Shown: positions 46,320-58,412 of the stretch, one piece after another
How the letters are laid out: each line of letters begins with the position of its first letter
Numbering within the stretch: position 1 is the stretch's first letter
Assembly: GCF_932526225.1 (NCBI RefSeq)
Contig: NC_064041.1
Span: 9,530,813 to 9,594,812 of the forward strand
DNA from: Nematostella vectensis
Taxonomy: Eukaryota; Cnidaria; Anthozoa; Actiniaria; Edwardsiidae
Direction: 5' to 3'
Length of the DNA stretch: 64,000 nt
The notes under the pieces: model-generated
What the model was told of the DNA's origin: nothing
Database searches by the model: none
The model's input: only the letters and a program-made list of their open reading frames with translations
Program-made: the position numbers and the translations under genes

Positions 46320-47640
46320 TGATTCGTATCTACATATCGCGCACTACACCAAGAGTATATATACAGCTTTGCATCAAATGGCTTCCTGTCACAAGAGGCT
46401 ACTGCCTCGTTGTTTTAACAGGGAAGAAATGTGGAAATTGATCCGGATCAATTGAAGGCTATACACCTATCACCTATTTTATGTAACTTTCAACCAGTGA
46501 ACCGTGTATATCATATACACCATGTCATAATACTTGCAAGCCTACATGAGCAACACTGCATCAGAATAAACCCCAAGCAACCCAAGTCATTTTTATTTGA
46601 ACTACCCGAACCATTTTTAAGCTACGTTTTCACCAGACATCACGGTTCGATGGCACAACGCTAAGAGGCGGATCATTTGATGTTTGACGGGGGGGTGGGG
46701 GGGGAGGGGGGGAGTGGCTAATTTCTTTAGCCCCCCCTTTTTTTTTCCCCGGTCAGTTTCACAGCTCGATTTTTTTTCCCGAAGGATGTTACGATTTTTT
46801 GCTCGATTTTTTAGGAAAGGGTGTGGGGAACCAGCCACTCCCCCGTCAAATGGTCTTTCCCTAACTGAAATAGGCTTATATGCATATCGAATTTGCGGTT
46901 TCATACTGACAAAATGTGCACGCACGGCCAGACTTGAAATTAGGTGATTTATCACTGACGAGCAATTGTTCACTTTTTTCCTCTTTATTATACAAAGTAT
47001 GGTTCTAAAATGAGCATTTGTAATTAAACCCAGTTACCTCTTAACCGCTAAACATATCACAATGCCAGTACATGTTATAGAGACATGATGTTTCAGGTCA
47101 CCGGGTAGCCGGTTGATCCGGGTTCGAGTTTTGGTCTTCCACTAAAAACCTGTCCTGTCAGGATGTCAGCTTGGATGAGATTTACAATATCTCTATAAGG
47201 AAAACCCTAATAACCCGACGTCTTAAACGACGTACAAACCTCATTAGACCAACGTATTATGTATAGCACTTGTAATGAATTTATAAAATGGAAAATACTT
47301 GGGAGTTTTACCCGCCTGTAGCATTTATTGGTACTCAACTACTGAATTTTTCCATTAATTACCTTGTTATAACTTAATAAAAATTATCGCTGTTTGTATT
47401 ATATAAGGCGTGAAATTAAAAGCACAACAAATATAGTGTTGCTATTATTTGCTATACATGATTTTCCCCCAACATTTTCCAACTTTGCGAAATAATAACA
47501 AACTGGCTGAATGAGTCTTTGTCCAAGGACGGATCCCGGAGTTCAATAAGGGGGGGGGGGGGGGGGGGGGGGGTAGCGAAAATATCTGAAAAGCCAAATA
47601 TCTGAAAAACCAAGATCCGACCCTGTATCGATCTCGTTCT
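46320..47640. other. Flotillin 3' UTR then intergenic sequence
   Basis: The UTR probably ends after AATAAA at 46565-46570. Further right I see only the inverted-repeat element at 46683-46850, a tRNA-like GGTTCGAGT word near 47122 without a matching tRNA fold, and a G-run at 47550-47572. Confidence 0.5.
46683..46850. mobile_element. 168-bp inverted-repeat element, TTTGACGGGGG..AGTGGCT ends
   Basis: Left TTTGACGGGGG (with an expanded G-run) and AGTGGCT are mirrored by AGCCACTCCCCCGTCAAA. The interior has C- and T-runs. No clear target duplication. Confidence 0.65.
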
Positions 47641-47644
47641 ACTT

Positions 47645-48025
47645 ACTGTAGCAATTGCTTCAATATCTCGTAGAGCAGTGCAACGGCTTTTACAGGTAAT
47701 ACCCGTAGAAACCTCCACAATTACGAGGAACAGTATCGATTCTCCACATGCAACAGTTTTCGCCATAGCTAAAGCAAACTTGACGAGATACTGCGCCCTG
47801 GTCTTCACTAGGTAGAAGACCCCTCATCCAACCGGTTATCATTGTCCCGCAGCGCCCTTGCTGGGTGCATCTGTTAGCCGTGTTACTACCTGCACGGCCA
47901 CTAAACCGCTACCACGCTGGTCTAAGCTCCCATCTGTCGCATTTGAACAGACGGTACGGAGGAAAGTCCGCAGCGCGGTCAGGAGACTTGAGCTCGTTGT
48001 AAGAAGTGCATTCAGTTGAAAGTAA
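47645..48025 (-). pseudogene. Dead D8C-domain exon, three in-frame stops and a lost acceptor
   Basis: In one minus-strand frame the D8C signature is clear: ECTSYNELKSPDRAA, RFSGRAGSNTANRC, QVCFSYGENCCMW, RNCGGFYGYYL, and a degraded RYCG end. It contains TAG where Trp-Tyr is expected, TAA after YYL, and TGA near the end. The acceptor dinucleotide AG seen before the intact D8C exons reads AA here (TTTCAACTGAATGC). A decayed copy of the modules at 59776-62766. Confidence 0.8.
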
Positions 48026-48039
48026 TCGTCACCGGCACC

Positions 48040-48178
48040 ATCACCACTATTTTCACCATCGTCATTGTTATCAGCATCGATATCAAAAAAAGTAATCAGC
48101 ATTATCATCTTCATCAACATCATCACCATCATCATCTTTGTCATCACAAACATTATCACCATCATCATCATCGATAAC
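48040..48178. repeat. CAT/ATC-rich microsatellite
   Basis: Interrupted (CATCAT)n between the dead D8C exon and its linker. Similar tracts lie beside the intact D8C exons at 61790-61950 and 62800-62990, suggesting they were duplicated with the module. Confidence 0.85.
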
Positions 48179-48279
48179 ACCACTACCGCTTTTTGAACAA
48201 CTTCATCATTTTCTCGAATTGTTTCTAAAAGCTATTCAACCAAGACATTTTTAGTCGAATATCACCAAATACCTGGCCA

Positions 48280-48346
48280 GCTGGCAGAGTTCGTGTAGTA
48301 GAAATTGGGGCAAATGTCGTCGGCAGGGCAATCAATTCAGGTACTG
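48280..48346 (-). pseudogene. Pro/Thr linker exon belonging to the dead D8C module
   Basis: TTTCAG acceptor then LPTTFAPISTTRTLPAG and a GTATTT donor, like the PT-rich linkers of the downstream D8C gene. Its length no longer keeps phase 1 at both ends, consistent with decay. Confidence 0.5.
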
Positions 48347-48437
48347 AAAAATAAAACTTTTAGCCTCAGCGAATGTCCGGTTCTATTTAATTGATCTAGA
48401 TAGCATAAAATAAAAAGCATATGTTTTTATTTCATCA

Positions 48438-48609
48438 CAGAGCTGTAGCAGGCCTCGAAATTTGAGGAGGGGGGGGGCATGATACAGATTAAGCATAAGG
48501 AAACACTGAGGGCACAGCCACGCCCCTACTGATTATTTTCTTGTAATTCTTTTTTTAATATTGGGGTATTGAACGTGCCCCCAGTGCCCAACCCTCTGCT
48601 AGGGCCCTG
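48438..48609. mobile_element. 172-bp MITE, second copy of the CAGAGCCGTAGCA family
   Basis: Ends CAGAGCTGTAGCAGG and TCTGCTAGGGCCCTG pair as TIRs. The interior GAGGGCACAGCCACGCCCC matches the copy at 24696. Confidence 0.75.
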
Positions 48610-48954
48610 CATTAATCGGAGCCTGTCCGAGGGATCATCTTTACTGACATTGCTCACTCACTCGCGCTCACAATCATGAATGCAAAATGGTTAGTAGCAT
48701 TGCGTGTTTCCCCTGGTTGGTTGGCTATCAAAATAGTTACAATGTAAAGCTTGGTCAAATGGTCAAGCCCCAATAATATAAAAAAATGGAATAGTTTTAT
48801 CGATTCATGTTGGGTTCTTCATAGCTTCCATTTTATCCATCTTGCCTTCTACATTCTTTGAACAAACTACTACTTCTTAATTTTCTAAAAAAGCACACCT
48901 ATGTATTATGTTAGATACCTGACTAAAACACTCGCTATGTTGAATCCTATATAC

Positions 48955-49225
48955 CCTGTATACAAATAATTTCTCAGCCGTCCGGACGCCTTTCCAGCAA
49001 TCATTTGTCGGTTCATCTTCCGCAACGTTTTGTGCGCACGCGCGTCGCTCCAACATTCGCCATATAGCTGATGCCGAAATACCCGTAGCCAGCGGCTTGG
49101 ACGAGTTTTACGCATGCGTCAATGTTTTTTTTTTTTTTTTTGTGCCAGTCGATATCAGGTCGGAGATTCCGCAGTAGCGGAATCGGAAGCGGTCGCGGCC
49201 TGCTAATGTCACTAAAGCAGCCGAC
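48955..49225 (-). pseudogene. Decayed exon of a WSC-like VGCF..YGECWS domain
   Basis: One frame reads VGCFSDISRPRPLPI, then LRPDIDWH, a Lys run from a poly-T tract, and IDACVKLVQAAGYGYFGIS. The domain then continues in a shifted frame as YGECWSDARAHKTLRKMN. The cnidarian family with VGCF..ALP..IDW..CA..GY.YFGIQ.YGECWS is recognised from general knowledge. The frameshift and homopolymer make it a pseudogene. Confidence 0.65.
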
Positions 49226-49229
49226 TTCT

Positions 49230-49713
49230 TTAAAGGGCACTATATGGGGAAAATATGAAGAATTATATCATTTGCCATTTCCTGAGAACTGTGAGTGCAG
49301 AACCTATATTTCTAAACGATTTAACCAAAAATTTGCCAAACGCGCTTATTTTAATATAAGGAAAGCATAAGTATAAGGCGTGTGTCAATCACTTAAACGT
49401 AACTTCCTAGCTATTTGATATGTTTCCGAAGAAGCCAAAAGCCGAGAATTATCTCTTTATTACAAAGAATATTCTTGTTATGTTTACGATACCAAGCTAA
49501 TAATTTATTACCCAAAAACTTACAGATTATTATTATGTCAAACTCTCCAATGAATTGGGTTTATTGTGTTTCTCCAGGAAAGTGTTTTTGGTTTCTCACA
49601 ATAGCACCGCTATAATTGTCTCCCTTTTCCAATTAAGTTGTTTTCGGAGCTAGCAGCTGGCGAAACGTTAAGGAGTTTGGAAAGTCAGAAAAGAGGCTCA
49701 CAGGTGTTGGGGA
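49230..49713. other. Upstream flank of the PAN-EGF gene
   Basis: No coding signal; possible promoter region for the plus-strand gene at 49714. Confidence 0.4.
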
Positions 49714-52316
49714 ATGACTACTCTTAAACTTGTTTTCTTTCTTCCTTTAATGGCAAGAATTTGCTACAGTCAAGGTAAAAGAAAACTCTTGATTATTAAA
49801 TTAAGTATTATTTTTCTATGTAATGGTGTTGTTGAAAAACAAATTTTGAATCTTTCAAATTTCTGGAAAAACAAATATAGAATAAAGCTATAGCTTATAA
49901 GCTATACAAAAACTTTCAAAGAGTGTAGGAGTTGCTGTAATAATTTTTTGGATAAGCTATAACTGTTAACTCTTATTAGTAAAGCAGAGTCTCGAATTTC
50001 TTTAGTATTTTTGAAAGAGAGCAACAGAAACTTCTGTTTGTGGTTTTTTTTCTGGCCCATATTCGAAATACAGAACTATAGATTTTTCTATTTGTTTAAA
50101 ATTACACTTATTTATAGTAAGGTTCCATTCTCGTATCATATTACTGTATGCGCAATCTTCCAAATGAGGCACTGGTTAACTTTGAAGCAAAAAATCTATC
50201 ATATATATTTATTGTCATTATTATCATTTTATAAGGTGTTCTGTGAAGTTCACAGAATATAACACCTTATAAAAACCTCTATAGATTATACTGTTTTATT
50301 GTAAAAAAAATCATCCTTTTTCTAGTCCGTTCAAGCAATAAAGGCGAGGATATTATTTATCGCATTGACAGAACACTGAAATACCTTAAATATTGGCTTT
50401 TAATTATTACAAAACAAAACGCATTATCCACAAAAGCAGCAACATAGTATTTTATCAGTAGTTATAAGAATTTCTCTCTCGGCGTTTATTATTCAACCAG
50501 CAAATAAGGCAGTCTGAAAATATCCGGGTTTCTTATAATGTATATATTTCGCGAAAACCCGGTCTGTTTGGCAAACAAGCACCCGTTGAATTTTTTAAAC
50601 GTCCGGTCTCCGGGACCAGCGCGACTCGTCAAGGGATAGATTCTTTAGGTTCTATTTCCAGCCGCCGTTAGGCCTCATCGGCCCGTACTGCGGGCTCACA
50701 GAAACGGGCTGGAAAGCGAGCCTAAGATTGTTCTGGAGCCATGATAAAAAACAGACTGTTTCTAAACAGTCAGTGCCATTATTCTGTTCTACGGGGCCTG
50801 GAAACTAACATTTATTTCTGTCAAGAATCAATCGGCTTTGTTAGTATCTCGCCAGTTTCAAATTCAATATATTTCCTGTTGATGCTCTATCCTATTTCTC
50901 TGTGTAGTGTCTGTTGTTGGTTTGATGATTTTTTTTATCCCTTCCGTGTTTGTGCTTATATTTATTGACTTAAATACAACATTAAATATCTCAAACTGCA
51001 GATAGCTTATACGTGACGAAAAGCTAATCTGTTCCAATTCTCTTTAGATTACTGTCGCAATCTGCTCGTTTCTCCTCCATTGATTGACCACGCCCTCTTT
51101 AATCACACCCTTCAGAATATAACTGACATATCAAAGAAGAACTGTTATATAAAGTGCTATGTGAACCAAGCATGTCGCGCCGTGAACTATAGGAAACGAG
51201 CGAATCTTGGGAGCTGTAAACTGCTGTCTGCCAAAGCTGGATCTTATCCCAAAGATTTCCTGAAATTCCCTGGAATTGATTATTACGAAACCCAGGTACA
51301 GAATCCATACAAAATCTCAGTTCACACATTGAGAAACAAATTAACTTTTTATCATAATTACAAATAAAACACTCGGTAACTCGAGGTATCCTTTACTGTA
51401 TTTATTCTACAGCTTGTCAAATATCGCAAAGGATGAGAAATATATATATAGTATATAAGAATATACTATATATATAAGAAATATAAAATCAAATTTCTCG
51501 TTTAACTAAATACCTCATACTGTGCCGTACCTTTAAAATGAAACAAAAAAGAGCTTATTTATTGCTTTTCTGCATTTTGACCACCACATTTTTTATTATC
51601 GTTTCCGGAGGTTTGCGTTCCAAATCCTTGTCCCTCGGCCAACATGACCTGTATTGAGTTAAGTGGGACTCCAAGATACAGATGTGAGTGTCCACAGGGA
51701 TACACCGGTGCCGCATGTGAAACAGGTAAAAACAGTATAAAAGGAGTACATCCCGTTGACTATCTATTGACTCATAGAAAACTCGAACTCGTAGTCTAAT
51801 TGTTAAATATAGAGGGTCGACGTTTTTGAACCAAAATAAAAGGGACCTTAAGCAAGCAAAAACGTAAAAAACGCCCTAGACTTTTGGATTTTCTCGCGTT
51901 CCGTTCTCGACGTTCCAACTACGCTTTTATCTACGTGGCTCGCCATCTTTTCACGTCCTTGAAAACGTCGCGAGCGGCTCCCGCACAAATCCGAACGTCC
52001 GCAGCGTTCTACGTTTTCGCGTGCTTGAAGTCTCTAAAAATCAACTTAGCGACCGTGATGCAAAGGCAAATTACGCGCTCCCGCTGCTCACATGCACTGA
52101 AGCTACCAATCTGCTAATGGACATACGTGAAATATGGCATTCGTTCCTCATGTATTGTTCCCTTTAGGTTATTCCTACGTTGGATGTTTCAAAGACACGA
52201 TTGCTCGGGCCATCGCGTTACCTTGGATTCATCCATCAACTCTAGAGGAGTGTTTTAAAGAAGTCGCTGTGATGAGTGTTTTGCCTCACAACATTTGCAT
52301 TGATACACTGTATAGT
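49714..52316 (+). CDS. Secreted PAN-EGF-WSC-like protein, four exons seen, 3' end not found
   Basis: Exon 1 (49714-49774) encodes a signal peptide, MTTLKLVFFLPLMARICYSQ. Exon 2 (51048-51295) has a PAN/Apple-like fold: ALFNHTLQNITDIS, then CYIKCYVNQACRAVNY and LGSCKLLSA. Exon 3 (51611-51725) is one EGF-like domain, VCVPNPCPSANMTC..YRCECPQGYTGAACET. Exon 4 (52168-52316) starts GYSYVGCFKDTIARAIALP, a WSC-like beginning, and ends at a GTGAGT donor (52317). Phases agree (1, 0, 1, 0). Further exons must exist, since readthrough gives an immediate TAA, but I could not identify them up to 57 kb. It is likely an extracellular or surface recognition protein. Two decayed WSC-like exons flank it on the opposite strand. 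Confidence 0.75.
50231..50275. repeat. Hairpin, ~18-bp arms, in intron 1 of the PAN-EGF gene
   Basis: TTATAAGGTGTTCTGTGAA is mirrored by TTCACAGAATATAACACCTTATAA with a small bulge. Confidence 0.75.
51435..51487. repeat. TATA-rich palindrome
   Basis: ATATATATAGTATATAAGAATATACTATATATAT-type foldback inside an intron, self-complementary around a few central bases. Confidence 0.7.
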
Positions 52317-55090
52317 GTGAGTTAAATTAATGGAAGATGAATAGGATCATAACTAAAATTGGAGGTATCAGTTTACCTCATTATTATGCAAAATGATAGC
52401 CATAGCCGCGGCGAGAGAACCACGCAGAAAACGTTCTTCTGTCGGCCGAATAATACTCCTACCTATGATTTATTGCGTTTACTGCATGCTAAAGGAACCC
52501 GGACGCCTTGTTGTAAAAACGAATTAGTGCGATCGTGGCGAGAAAATATTTATTTCAAGATTTACGGCCAACGTCACTCAAACTTTCGCTCTCATGTGTG
52601 CCCAATCGATCTGAGAAAGTTGGGATTTTCGTTAGGTCCGGACGGTGTCAGCAAAAAAGGAAATACATCGACAGAATCTACAATTGTTTTTCATCATTTT
52701 GATGCTTTGAACCAGCGAATACCTCGTGGGTACCCCATGGGTACCCCGCCATTTAGTTTTTGTTTACATTTTCGCAAGTTACATGCTGTATCATGGAATC
52801 TCACGTCCAGTACCTGAGAGAGTGTTTGAGGTAACTCGCATACATCAAAGTCGCAGAAGAAAGGTAGCCGACTAAAACAAGCGGGAAGCAGAGTTGTGGT
52901 AAACCTTTTTTGTCTTTTCTTTTCGTTTCGGTTTGGGTGCTACAGTAGCCGTTGCGAATAAAAATAATCGATGAAATTGAAAGTGACTGGCCTAGTGAGC
53001 ACATGAGTAGGAGCTTATTTATATATGGGATATTTTTTCTTGAGATACATGACAAGTGACATTTTCTGCAGTATTCTACAATAGATCATGTACCTATCTT
53101 ATACCATGCTAGATGGCAACTTTTTTTACGTAAATCCAGTGCATGATGCAAAGTTTGAGTGGATACTGCCAAATAAACAAAGCAATTTCTGCCGTATTCT
53201 CTTTGGCTTGGTATAAAGATACATGCCTACATTTAAAGACTTCTGTATGGAAAGGAATCAGAAGTTTAGTGCTTATACATCAAACCCCTGTTATCTTTTC
53301 TTTTATAAAGATGAAAAATGTTCATGTAAACTAAGTTGCACCCTTTAGTCAAGCGGACAGAATTTCTGTTCAAACATAGAGAGTTCATGTGGGTGTAATT
53401 GACAATTGATCATTCAGTTATATTATTTTGTAATTTTTAAAACATTATCAGGCTAAAATAGGATGCCTGATTTGATGTAATTTTCAAAACATTGTCAGGC
53501 TAAAATAGGATGGCTGATTTGATATCAAAAATATAATTTTTAATGTTCGAAAATGATTCTGTCTGTTGTCCTATATTTACCGTAGGGCTTTATGTCTATA
53601 CCTCATTTCTAATGAACACACCCATACAGAGACATATCCAGGGGTGGGGAATGGGGGTGATTTTCTTCTGAAGACATCTGAAGCTATCATATAAGTTAAC
53701 TGTCACCAAATTTTTCTCATACAGTATGTCTGCTTAATGGTGTCCAGTGGAGTACAATGACTGTGGTCACACAAGTAAACTTGCACCCAGAATAGGTTGT
53801 TCAAGTTTAAGCCCCCTCTTTCTCGCTTATTTTTTTATAAGTACTTTTATTGTTTGATACATTCACTGTACGCCGTTGTATTTTGATCACACGTGAAACT
53901 ATTGAGAAAATTAAGTAAAATCTATGTATAATCTCCGGCTTTATAGTAGACCCCTGGTATGAAGTAATTGCCTTGAAGAACAGTTTAAAATAACTTAAAT
54001 ACCTCGTGATTTTGATAGAAAAACAGTTGGGCAAAGTTAGAAGTTCTCTACTTAATTTTGTATCAAGTAAAACTTTTACACTAATGTTTTAGTTGCTTTA
54101 CTTAGCTTATTACAAAGCATTAGCATCAAGTCGACGGTGCTTCCCGGGTCTGTGTTCAGCGTTTAGTGAACTATAAGTGCGTGTTTTTCGATATTGAATG
54201 TGGCATATTATTTTCGGGGTGTCAAACTGCTTCAAACAAACGGTTAGGCTGTATATTCGTACTCCCCTTCGCGCCGCCATTTTGTTTCAAATGATAGCTT
54301 GGCATACAAATACCAAGGGGGAGGGGGTGGGTACTCTGCTGTGATTGGATAATTTTTTTATTTAAAAAATGCATCCAATTTTAGTTATGATCCTAACTGA
54401 TGAATTATAACATTTTAAGGACTGTAGCAGGCCTCAAAATATTAAGGAGGCACCATACAGAAACACTGTCACTGCCACACCCCTACTACCGGTTATTTCT
54501 TTATATTTTTATTTTTAGATATGGGGGCGGGAGCACGGGCTGACATACTAAAGTTATTATACATTTTCATGCGTATGTCTGATTTAACGCAAAGTTTAAC
54601 TGTGTCAGGGAGAAGAACACTTCAGCTTTTTACATTACTTATTTTCCCTCTTATTTTCCCTCAATGGTGTGGTAGAATGCAAAAAGAGGCAGACCAACTA
54701 ATAGCCATATAGACTTAAAATATTGGTACATCTTTTTGTAGTGTCATAATGATGATGGTGACGGTGACAGTGACGGTGATGGTGACGGCGACGGGGGTCT
54801 TTTGAGAAAGGAAAACTTGAAAATAAGAACCAAGAGCACCTCATCACACCACCTCTTGCCATCATTACCGCCCTTAGCCTACTTGCAAGCGCTACCACCC
54901 ATTTCTATCTCTCGCGATCAGTACAAAAGCAAAATGGCGGCCACGAATCGAAACACCACGATAGCACCGATCTCCCGCCTATGGTATGAAAAAAGAAGAT
55001 ATTTTGGATGAAATGCAAACAGTATACATTTCTGGACATTTATATTCACGTCATACTAAGCATACGATCAATACCTTTAAGTTTATACAC
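52317..55090. other. No certain gene; repeats and open frames of unknown meaning
   Basis: An open frame of 152 codons lies at 52359-52817 with no recognised motif. A 63-bp direct repeat (AACATTATCAGGCTAAAATAGG) lies at about 53435-53525. A truncated MITE is at 54419 and a GTGACG-rich tract at 54748-54793. AAAATGGCGGCCACG at 54930 is promoter-like, but no frame follows for long. Confidence 0.4.
54419..54530. mobile_element. Truncated third copy of the CAGAGCCGTAGCA MITE family
   Basis: Begins GGACTGTAGCAGGCCTC and keeps the CACTGCCACACCCCTACT interior. The right end is missing. Confidence 0.6.
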
Positions 55091-55094
55091 ATCA

Positions 55095-55660
55095 CTAGAC
55101 AACCCAGCCTTGACGTATGTCTATGCGCATGCGCTTCACTCCAGCACTCTCTATAAAAAGAAATGCCGAAAGTACTTGTATTTGGTAGCTTGAACGTGCT
55201 TCGCGCAAGCTTGTATGTTCTTATTGATGTCAGGCCCGTAGCCAGGGGGGTTCGAGGGGTTCGGACGAACCCCCCCCCCCCCCCCCAACCCGGCTTGAAG
55301 TTCCGCTCAGAACAAACAAACAAATATATAACGTTGGCTGGAAATATACCGTGCACATCAATATATTATTAAAATAACTATAAAAATCTTTTTATAATAA
55401 TTATCTTTATTATTATCGCTATATGTTAAAAAGCACCATATTAATAACATTTTATATACAAGATTGATTACCTAATGTAATAAGGCGAGGAGAGGGGTAT
55501 ACCGGAAATTTGGTCCGCTGAAATGGAAAAACGAACCACCCCGCTCAAAATCCTGGCTACGGGCGTGGATGTTGTGCAAATCGATATTCGGTCGGAGATT
55601 TTTTATCAGTGTCGGTAGTGGTCGCGGTGTACCTCGTAAAAGCATCCAACTTTTTCATAC
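55095..55660 (-). pseudogene. Decayed WSC-like exon split by a MITE
   Basis: Right of the MITE (55573-55660) the minus strand reads VGCFYE, then a broken stretch aligning to LRPDIDWH of the copy at 48955-49225. Left of it (55095-55230) it reads NIQACAKHVQATKYKYF, then, after a frame slip, FGISFYRECWSEAHAH. The two halves join across the MITE at 55231-55567, showing that the exon was once continuous. Confidence 0.6.
55231..55567. mobile_element. 337-bp MITE, TIR CAGGCCCGTAGCCAGG, 5-bp TSD GATGT
   Basis: Left CAGGCCCGTAGCCAGG pairs with right CCTGGCTACGGGCGTG with one mismatch. GATGT flanks both sides (55226-55230 and 55568-55572). Size, TIR and 5-bp duplication parallel the element at 13537, although the interiors differ, so the two are related families using the same type of transposase. 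Confidence 0.9.
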
Positions 55661-57700
55661 GAAGCCATACCTAGATGTAAACATAAAAGAATACAGGGTA
55701 TTAGAACAGGTTCTTAAACCGTTTTAATGTTGGTCCGTTCTTTGCAATCTGTTATGGTGGCAAGAAGTATCACTAGGTACCAGAAGCTATCAAGGAGTGG
55801 GCATTGTGTTTGAGGCCATGGAAATAACCCTGGTAGATCAGAATAAAGGTGTCTAATCGCGACCTAAGTTGTGTTTGCTTTTATTCTTTGTGTGTTATTT
55901 TTAGCGCTTAATTGAAAGGTGCAATTCTGCTGGTTTTCCTTCTCCAGTTGGAAATTTGTCTAAGAACGAGCTATTATTTTGCTGTTCAGATGCGTCTTCA
56001 ATACTATTTATCCTATTAATCTCGTTGTGTTTGTGTCATATTACTGTAACGATTTTTTTTGGCTTGACCGGTACAGGGAAAAAAGGGTTAATTTGCGCCC
56101 GAATACGATTTCCATCTATGGAACAAGTCCACATTGAAGGCACCGATGTTCATGTGCGAGGCTCTCATGTCCACAACGTACGAGCTTGTTTCTCACTAGC
56201 TTATAAAGCGTGCAGTACATGCTGCAACCTCGTATACTGGTATTATTGACATCAGAACCTTCTATGTAGACATAGAATTGATCCATATATGGAACAAAGC
56301 CGCGGTAAGAAATTAAAAGTACGCATTTTTTTTTTCGTGGTACCTAAACAACGCTAGACTAGATCCATGTGGGATGATGTTTCATTTCTTAACGTTTGCT
56401 CATTTTCTTCAAACAAAGTGACTTTTCAATTTTTTTTCTTGTAACCGTCGGAACTTGACATTTACCGTGCGGTTACGAAAAAATGTAGAAACAAATGCAA
56501 TACTGAAAGCAAAACTATCAGGTTCTGACACCAGCCAAAAAGTAGGCAAAAATAAGTAGGTGTCGGGGCTCAACCTGACTATAATAATCTTTCAGTTTAC
56601 GGGGAGATTTAATCACTAAATTCCCCTTGTGCCATAGTATATCTTAAATAATCAGTTGGATATAAAAAGCCCGACGTTTTGGCAATGCTTCTCATTAAAA
56701 ATATAAATTTCAGTACCATTACTTTAGTGAGAGTGTTTAGGTGTGGTAGCAAATTTGTTCTTTTGTTTATATGTAATCATTCAATCCAGTCATGCACATT
56801 TACTTTCATGTTTTCTCTAATTACAAACAATAGTACTAACAAGAGTCTTATTTGTAATCTGTTCATCTTAGGTTTGCCGCCTTCTTAAATCACCATACTA
56901 AGGTTTTTAGAAAACCCATTTGCACGTATGCGTTCAAATCAAATCCGCGAAACCGATGAAAAAAAACCGGAAAATTTTGAAAACAATACCTATTCAATGC
57001 TTTTGGAGAAAACGGAACCTTTAAAAAAAGGCGGTGTCATGAATGAGCGCGATGTAAATAAGCAAAATGGAGAACAGTTCCATGTGTTGTAGAGCTGTCG
57101 TGTTCGCTCTCGTGTGGAAGGAACGGTTAGAAAAGGAAAAAAATCACACCGACACACAAAGTTTAAAAAAAAAAAGAACAAAAAGTTTCGTTTCAAACTA
57201 TCAAACTAAAACGGATACCCGTCATTAAACGACGTGACATAAAGCAACCCAACAGTAAGATTGATACACTTTTTTGTTTAATAAAGACCTATTTACCTTT
57301 TCTATACTGAGATTTCGCCATATAGTGTTCACAATAACAACCATAAATATAATTGTTTTTGATCATTTGTGTGATTTTCTTCTATTGCTTAATTCGATAC
57401 CGTATTTTTATACATTAAAATTTAAGAGAACATCTTTAGGAACATTTTCAGTCTTAAACAATATTTTATTAGCTTCGCCACAATAGGCGGCGTAGCCTTA
57501 ATTGAAAATATAAACGTTCTTATAGAAATAAAAGTGTACCCAATCACGACACCAAACATTGATACCCCCTTAATAATGGTGTTTTCAAGCTATAGCTGCT
57601 CAGTAGCAGATCTAGGGAGAGGGTTTAGGGAGGTTTTTTTTAGCCCCCCCCCCCCCCCCCCCCCCTTTGGGCTGCCAGAAAGCCATGTACCATATGGCTT
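55661..57700. other. No gene recognised
   Basis: AT-rich with scattered open frames lacking family motifs. C-run at 57645-57665. Confidence 0.4.
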
Positions 57701-57709
57701 AAGCGAAAA

Positions 57710-57950
57710 ACATTGGACGCAAAAGGCATTGGACGCAGATGCATTGGACGCAGAAGGCGTTTGACGCAAAGGCATTGGACGCAAAAGGCATTTGACGCAA
57801 AGGCATTGGACGCAAAGGCATTGGACGCAAAAGGCATTTGACGCAAAGGCATTGGACGCAAAAGGCATTTGACGCAAAGGCATTTGACGCAAAGGCATTG
57901 GACGCAAAAGGCATTTGACGCAAAGGCATTGGACATTAAGGCAGTTCACG
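57710..57950. repeat. 15/16-bp minisatellite CATTGGACGCAAAAGG / CATTTGACGCAAAGG
   Basis: About fifteen copies of two alternating variants in tandem. It is open in several minus-strand frames purely because of its periodicity. Confidence 0.95.
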
Positions 57951-58412
57951 CTTGCAAAGTCGTTGGACTTTAAACCCATCAAAACCAAAGCGATTACCAA
58001 AGAGATAGAGGTGTTTGGTATTAAAAAGGATGAAAAGTGCATTAGACACTGTACATGTTTTTGTTATCTTTTATTATGATTCAAATGTTTCTATTTTTTT
58101 TCATTAGCTAACAAATCTCATTCTGTACTTTAACACCCATAGGGTAACATTATTTTCAAATCCACTTTGGGTATCGTAAAACAGAGTACATTTGAGGCAT
58201 TTGTTCAAAAGGGGTCTCTCTTTGGTCTAGACAGCGTTTTAATATAGAAGGGTTCATACAGAACAAAGGTATAAATCTTTCTTGTCACCAGAAAATGGAA
58301 TGACTGGAATATGAAAATGCCTCTAATAACACTTTTTGTGATATAAACACGCCGATCTCCCTGTTATATGCTATCAAATCTTCCTAAAGGCACTTGTATT
58401 TTAAAACTGCAT

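Noticed and set aside
47080-47150. tRNA-like B-box GGTTCGAGT
   Set aside because: No acceptor stem or A-box at correct spacing on the same strand, so neither tRNA nor clear tRNA-derived SINE.
52359-52817. 152-codon plus-strand open frame
   Set aside because: No recognised motif, no splice context tying it to the PAN-EGF gene, and unremarkable composition. Kept only as a note in the region entry.
57590-58042. Overlapping frames rich in SNAFASNAFCVQC
   Set aside because: Product of the 15/16-bp minisatellite; three frames are open with similar strings.
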